The notes beneath the pieces were generated by a model that ran no database searches, was not told the DNA's origin, and was given only the letters and a program-made list of their open reading frames with translations. Shown here one piece after another: positions 62,603-64,000 of a stretch of 64,000 bases of DNA (position 1 is the first letter of the stretch; each line of letters begins with the position of its first letter). Both the position numbers and the translations under genes were made by a program. The DNA is from Aquabacter sediminis (GTDB lineage Bacteria; Pseudomonadota; Alphaproteobacteria; Rhizobiales; Xanthobacteraceae), in assembly GCF_028863665.1 (NCBI RefSeq), contig NZ_JARBFX010000014.1:1-64000 (forward strand), written 5' to 3'.

Positions 62603-64000
62603 ATGCCCGACCTGTTTCTTGAACTGTTCAGCGAAGAAATCCCCGCCCGCATGCAGGCCCAGGCCGCCGAGGCGCTGCGCAAGCTGGTGACGGACGCTTT
62701 GGTTGAGCGCGGCCTGCTCTATGAAGGCGCGAAGGCCTTCGTGACCCCGCGCCGCCTGGCGCTGGCGGTGCATGGCCTGCCCGGCCGGCAGGCGGACAGC
62801 AAGGAAGAGCGCAAGGGCCCGCGCGTGGGCGCGCCGGACGGCGCCATCCAGGGCTTCCTCAAGGCGGCGGGGCTCGCCTCCATCGACCAGGCCACCATTC
62901 AGAGCGATCCCAAGAAGGGCGACTTCTATGTGGCCGTGGTGGAGCGGCCGGGCCGCCCCACCGCCGAAGTGATTGCCGAGATCGTGCCGCAGATCATCCG
63001 AGCTTTTCCCTGGCCGAAATCCATGCGCTGGGGCACGGGCAGCATGCGCTGGGTGCGCCCGCTCCATTCCATCGTCTGCACCTTCGGCACCGACATCGAA
63101 GAGGTGGAGGTCATCCGCTTCGAGGTGGAGGGCATCACCTCGTCCAACGTCACCTATGGCCACCGCTTCCTGGCGCCCGGCGCCATCGAGGTGAAGCGCC
63201 TGGACGACTGGCTGACCAAGCTGGAGGTCGCCAAGGTGGTGGCCGACCGGGACCGTCGCAAGTCCATCATCCTCTCCGATGCCAAGGACCTCGCCCTCGT
63301 CCACGGGCTGGAGCTGGTGGAGGATGAAGGACTGCTGGAGGAGGTGGCCGGCCTCGTGGAATGGCCGGTGGTGCTCATCGGCTCCTTCGATGCCGCCTTC
63401 CTAGACATTCCCGACGAGGTGATCCGCGCCACCATCCGCGCCAACCAGAAGTGCTTCGTGCTGAAGGACCCCAAGACCGGGCGCCTCGCCAACCGCTTCA
63501 TCCTGATCTCGAATCTGGCCGCCACCGACCAGGGCGCCGCGATCGTGGCCGGCAATGGCCGCGTCATCCGCGCCCGCCTGTCGGACGCCAAGTTCTTCTG
63601 GGACACCGACCGCCGCACGGCGCTGGAGGACCGGCTTCCCAAGTTCGACCAGATCACCTTCCATGAGAAGCTGGGCAGCCAGAGCGAGCGCATCGCCCGC
63701 ATATCGCGCCTTGCCGCCGAGATTGCCCCGCAGGTGGGTGCCGATCCCGAGCTCGCCGCCCGCGCCGCCCGCATCGCCAAGGCTGACCTGCTCACCGAGG
63801 TGGTGGGCGAGTTCCCCGAACTGCAGGGCCTCATGGGCCGCTATTATGCCGAGCACGAGAAGTTGCCGGCGGAGATCGCGGCAGCCTGCGAGGATCATTA
63901 CAAGCCCCAGGGTCCCTCCGATCGCGTGCCCACCGCGCCCGTCTCCGTCGCGGTGGCCCTGGCCGACAAGATCGACACCCTGGTGGGCTTCTGGGTCATC
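62603..64000 (+). CDS. glyS: Glycine-tRNA ligase beta subunit (3' truncated)
   Basis: Start ATG at 62603, reading [17 protein letters not shown], the conserved opening of GlyS. The first 466 codons are in the window and run to the last base. Segments [22 protein letters not shown] and [10 protein letters not shown] are characteristic, with the HD-like part beginning near residue 340. No frame break is seen. Confidence 0.95.
   Translation, partial: MPDLFLELFSEEIPARMQAQAAEALRKLVTDALVERGLLYEGAKAFVTPRRLALAVHGLPGRQADSKEERKGPRVGAPDGAIQGFLKAAGLASIDQATIQSDPKKGDFYVAVVERPGRPTAEVIAEIVPQIIRAFPWPKSMRWGTGSMRWVRPLHSIVCTFGTDIEEVEVIRFEVEGITSSNVTYGHRFLAPGAIEVKRLDDWLTKLEVAKVVADRDRRKSIILSDAKDLALVHGLELVEDEGLLEEVAGLVEWPVVLIGSFDAAFLDIPDEVIRATIRANQKCFVLKDPKTGRLANRFILISNLAATDQGAAIVAGNGRVIRARLSDAKFFWDTDRRTALEDRLPKFDQITFHEKLGSQSERIARISRLAAEIAPQVGADPELAARAARIAKADLLTEVVGEFPELQGLMGRYYAEHEKLPAEIAAACEDHYKPQGPSDRVPTAPVSVAVALADKIDTLVGFWVI

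Noticed and set aside
1-64000. tRNA, rRNA, CRISPR array, insertion sequence or prophage
   Set aside because: I looked for cloverleaf ends, direct-repeat arrays, transposase motifs and phage genes and found none.

Overview
The window looks like chromosomal DNA from a high-GC alphaproteobacterium of the Hyphomicrobiales. Xanthobacteraceae (Xanthobacter, Azorhizobium, Ancylobacter type) is my best guess, from gene content and codon use rather than from any marker comparison. Supporting points are the pdhC-lpdA-lipA order, a PetP/PetR-like MarR plus response-regulator pair, rhizobial Omp31-like outer-membrane barrels, and a PleC/DivJ-type histidine kinase. I see no rRNA, tRNA, insertion sequence, prophage or CRISPR array. 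Coding density is high, and many starts overlap the previous stop as ATGA or GTGA.

Region by region. 0-4.5 kb: end of the pyruvate dehydrogenase locus (E2, a DUF465 protein, E3), then lipoyl synthase and a COQ10/RatA-type protein. 4.6-7.1 kb: a solitary allophanate hydrolase, a 44-residue membrane peptide and an AT-rich gap. 7.2-25.9 kb: the most interesting block. It has purU, a four-gene sarcosine-oxidase/N-methylglutamate-dehydrogenase set, a LysR gene, a secreted cupin, an Amt transporter with a sigma-54-like promoter and a small membrane partner, a three-gene membrane cluster of unknown role, a GlnT/GmaS-type ligase, three glutamate-synthase-like genes and an XRE-cupin regulator. Read together, this is best explained as an N-methylglutamate pathway for methylamine use: gmaS makes gamma-glutamylmethylamide, mgsABC makes N-methylglutamate, mgdABCD demethylates it onto tetrahydrofolate, and PurU links one-carbon units to formate. 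Ammonium handling is alongside.

26-31.5 kb: ECF42-type sigma factor with its YCII/DGPF partner; PetP/PetR-like regulators with an EnvZ-like kinase; divergent branched-chain aminotransferase. 31.8-35.7 kb: three tandem DctA-type dicarboxylate transporters. 35.7-39.2 kb: moaE, moaD, pgsA and uvrC. 39.4-42.4 kb: three outer-membrane beta-barrel genes. 42.5-46.5 kb: an oxidoreductase/aminotransferase pair resembling GnnA/GnnB (2,3-diamino lipid A), then murJ. 46.8-51.2 kb: an RND efflux adaptor and pump. 51.3-53.4 kb: cobT and a convergent histidine kinase. 53.7-58.2 kb: nuclease, GST, MBL hydrolase, uracil-DNA glycosylase family protein, haloacid dehalogenase and Mrp ATPase. 58.4-64 kb: an orphan TRAP binding protein, a repeat-containing secreted protein, then glyQ, an MFS transporter and the start of glyS.

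All functional names come from reading motifs and gene order by eye; no database search was run. The first gene is cut at its 5' end and the last at its 3' end by the window borders.
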